Below the pieces are notes generated by a model, which did not search any database, was not told the DNA's origin, and saw only the letters and a list, made by a program, of their open reading frames with translations. Of a stretch of DNA of 64,000 bases, positions 61,601 through 64,000 are shown piece after piece; position 1 is the stretch's first letter; every line of letters begins with the position of its first letter. The position numbers and the translations under genes were made by a program. Source of the stretch: Crossaster papposus (taxonomy: Eukaryota; Echinodermata; Asteroidea; Velatida; Solasteridae); assembly GCA_037893245.1 (NCBI GenBank), contig JBAIAA010000538.1, positions 558,001 through 622,000 on the forward strand, in the 5' to 3' direction.

Positions 61601-64000
61601 TGTCCCGGGTCAAATTGCTAATTGTGCCATTCCTGGAGGCCCCCCTCTATCTCCTAACACCCAGCGCCTTCCCGGGGCATGCTTTCCTTCATGCCCTTAT
61701 TTGTGGGCGGGGATTGTGTGCACAAACCTATGGCGAATTTGAAACGCGTGTGTTAACGTTACAATTTTCAGAAAATCGAAATAAAATACTAACAAAGCAT
61801 GCCCCGGGTCAAATTGCTAATTTTGCCATTCCTGGAGGCCCCCCTCTATCTCCTAACACCCAGCCCCTTCCCGGGGCATGCTTTCCTTCATGCCCTTATT
61901 TGTGGGCGGGGATTGTGTGCACAAACCTATGGCGAATTTGAAACGCGTGTGTTAACGTTAAAATTTTCAGAAAATCGAAATAAAATACTAACAAAGCATG
62001 CCCCGGGTCAAATTGCTAATTTTGCCATTCCTGGAGGCCCCCCTCTATCTCCTAACACCCAGCCCCTTCCCGGGGCATGCTTTCCTTCATGCCCTTATTT
62101 GTGGGCGGGGATTGTGTGCACAAACCTCTGGCGAATTTGAAACGCGTGTGTTAACGTAAAAATTTTCAGAAAATCGAAATAAAATACTAACAAAGCATGC
62201 CCCGGGTCAAATTGCTAATTTTGCCATTCCTGGAGGCCCCCCTCTATCTCCTAACACCCAGCCCCTTCCCGGGGCATGCTTTCCTTCATGCCCTTATTTG
62301 TGGGCGGGGATTGTGTGCACAAACCTATGGCGAATTTGAAACGCGTGTGTTAACGTTAACATTTTCAGAAAATCGAAATAAAATACTAACAAAGCATGCC
62401 CCGGGTCAAATTGCTAATTTTGCCATTCCTGGAGGCCCCCCTCTATCTCCTAACACCCAGCGCCTTCCCGGGGCATGCTTTCCTTCATGCCCTTATTTGT
62501 GGGCGGGGATTGTGTGCACAAACCTATGGCGCATTTGAAACGCGTGTGTTAACGTTAACATTTTCAGAAAATCGAAATAAAATACTAACAAAGCATGCCC
62601 CGGGTCAAATTGCTAATTTTGCCATTCCTGGAGGCCCCCCTCTATCTCCTAACACCCAGCGCCTTCCCGGGGCATGCTTTCCTTCATGCCCTTATTTGTG
62701 GGCGGGGATTGTGTGCACAAACCTATGGCGCATTTGAAACGCGTGTGTTAACGTTAACATTTTCAGAAAATCGAAATAAAATACTAACAAAGCATGCCCC
62801 GGGTCAAATTGCTAATTTTGCCATTCCTGGAGGCCCCCCTCTATCTCCTAACACCCAGCCCCTTCCCGGGGCATGCTTTCCTTCATTCCCTTATTTGTGG
62901 GCGGGGATTGTGTGCACACACCTATGGCGAATTTGAAACGCGTGTGTTAACGTTAAAATGTTCAGAAAATCGAAAAAAAATACTAACAAAGCATGCCCCG
63001 GGTCAAATTGCTAATTTTGCCATTCCTGGAGGCCCCCCTCTATCTCCTAACACCCAGCCCCTTCCCGGGGCATGCTTTCCTTCAGGCCCTTATTTGTGGG
63101 CGGGGATTGTGTGCACAAACATATGGCGAATTTGAAACGCGTGTGTTAACGTTAAAATTTTCAGAAAATCGAAATAAAATACTAACAAAGCATGCCCCGG
63201 GTCAAATTGCTAATTTTGCCATTCCTGGAGGCCCCCCTCTATCTCCTAACACCCAGCCCCTTCCCGGGGCATGTTTTCCTTCATGCCCTTATTTGTGGGC
63301 GGGGATTGTGTGCACAAACCTATGGCGAATTTGAAACGCGTGTGTTAACGTTAACATTTTCAGAAAATCGAAATAAAATACTAACAAAGCATGCCCCGGG
63401 TCAAATTGCTAATTTTGCCATTCCTGGAGGCCCCCCTCTATCTCCTAACACCAAGCCCCTTCCCGGGGCATGCTTTCCTTCATGCCCTTATTTGTGGGCG
63501 GGGATTGTGTGCACAAACCTATGGCGAATTTGAAACGCGTGTGTTAACGTTAAAATTTTCAGAAAATCGAAATAAAATACTAACAAAGCATGCCCCGGGT
63601 CAAATTGCTAATTTTGCCATTCCTGGAGTCCCCCCTCTATCTCCTAACACCCAGCCCCTTCCCGGGGCATGCTTTCCTTCATGCCCTTATTTGTGGGCGG
63701 GGATTGTGTGCACAAACCTATGGCGAATTTGAAACGCGTGTGTTAACGTTAACATTTTCAGAAAATCGAAATAAAATACTAACAAAGCATGTCCCGGGTC
63801 AAATTGCTAATTGTGCCATTCCTGGAGGCCCCCCTCTATCTCCTAACACCCAGCGCCTTCCCGGGGCATGCTTTCCTTCATGCCCTTATTTGTGGGCGGG
63901 GATTGTGTGCACAAACCTATGGCGAATTTGAAACGCGTGTGTTAACGTTACAATTTTCAGAAAATCGAAATAAAATACTAACAAAGCATGCCCCGGGTCA
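58614..64000. repeat. 199-bp array, mosaic block at right edge
   Basis: Monomers starting ATGTCCCGGG with TAATTGTGCC recur at 58614, 60804, 61600 and near 63789. A pair with ATTCCCTTATT then TTCAGGCCC (58813 and 59013) returns at 62794 and 62993, about 20 monomers later. No single repeat length dominates. Confidence 0.75.

Larger units (their letters stand above)
28127..64000. repeat. 199-bp satellite array (about 180 monomers)
   Basis: Tandem 199-bp monomers start at 28127 and run off the right edge. Landmarks in each monomer, from ATGCCCCGGG: GGCCCCCCTCTATC, CCCTTCCCGGGGCATGC, TTATTTGTGGGCGGGG, TGTGCACA, AAACGCGTGTGTTAACGTTA, then TTTTCAGAAAATCGAAATAA. Because 199 is 3x66+1, each monomer is read in the next frame. 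Every monomer therefore yields a 113-codon plus-strand frame that starts at ATGCCCCGG and overlaps its neighbour by 143 bp. These are structural by-products without coding signature. Monomers are mostly 95-99% alike by eye. Confidence 0.97.

Noticed and set aside
28166..63931. More than 150 overlapping 113-codon frames starting ATGCCCCGG in the 199-bp array
   Set aside because: They overlap each other in different frames because 199 is not a multiple of 3. Substitutions show no codon preference and there is no known protein match.
28127..64000. CENP-B box in the 199-bp monomer
   Set aside because: I looked for the TTCG....A..CGGG core on both strands of the monomer and did not find it. A centromeric role is left as an inference only.

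Overview
The window is almost entirely non-coding eukaryotic DNA, most likely from an invertebrate animal. Two unrelated satellite domains are separated by about 5 kb of decayed repeats and transposon debris. I found no intact gene, rRNA, tRNA or CRISPR array. Evidence for an animal is the decayed Penelope-like reverse transcriptase (RT) tail at 27.4-28.1 kb, of the type carrying a CxxxxCxxC knuckle and a GIY-YIG-like module. A TATAGCGC...GGCGCTT element and scattered ACCGGTA/TACATGTA motifs fit marine invertebrates (echinoderm, amphioxus, mollusc or cnidarian), but the species cannot be named from this.

Region 1 (1 to about 23.24 kb) is a nested higher-order satellite. Module A is an 11-bp repeat GAATTCGCATT with an EcoRI site in every unit. 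Module B is a 10-bp repeat GGACATCAYC. Module C is an 8-bp repeat (GAATCATC then AAATCATC). G1 and G2 are GC-rich spacers, G2 being built from about 15-bp sub-repeats. They recur in the order A-B-C-G1-short A-linker-G2-linker, giving 16 units (called U0 to U15 here) that differ mainly in copy number. Units U4-U7 (2862-9203) and U8-U11 (9204-15076) form a duplicated block of about 6 kb.

Region 2 (about 23.24-24.75 kb) is where the satellite decays. The 11-bp period passes into a diverged 12-bp, codon-periodic sequence that reads as Glu/Lys/Phe/Ala and Glu/Cys/Val/Lys tetrads, broken by stops and frameshifts. About 0.4 kb of it is duplicated around a 9-bp version of module B. This may be a relic of the sequence from which the 11-bp satellite and its linkers arose.

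Region 3 (24.75-28.13 kb) is AT-rich unique and interspersed DNA. It holds about 517-bp direct repeats with hairpin arms (two full copies, a third broken), a TATAGCGC element, and the minus-strand RT fragment. That fragment is cut by a hairpin-repeat end on one side and by the second satellite on the other.

Region 4 (28.13-64 kb, running off the window) is about 180 tandem copies of a 199-bp satellite. Each monomer has a perfect 15-bp inverted repeat and several shorter palindromes. Multi-monomer repeat length changes along the array (4/5-, 6-, 26-, 21- and 10-mers).

Nearly all long open frames are consequences of repeat periods that are not multiples of 3 and of repeats lacking stops on one strand. 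They should not be annotated as genes. All copy numbers assume the assembly is right.
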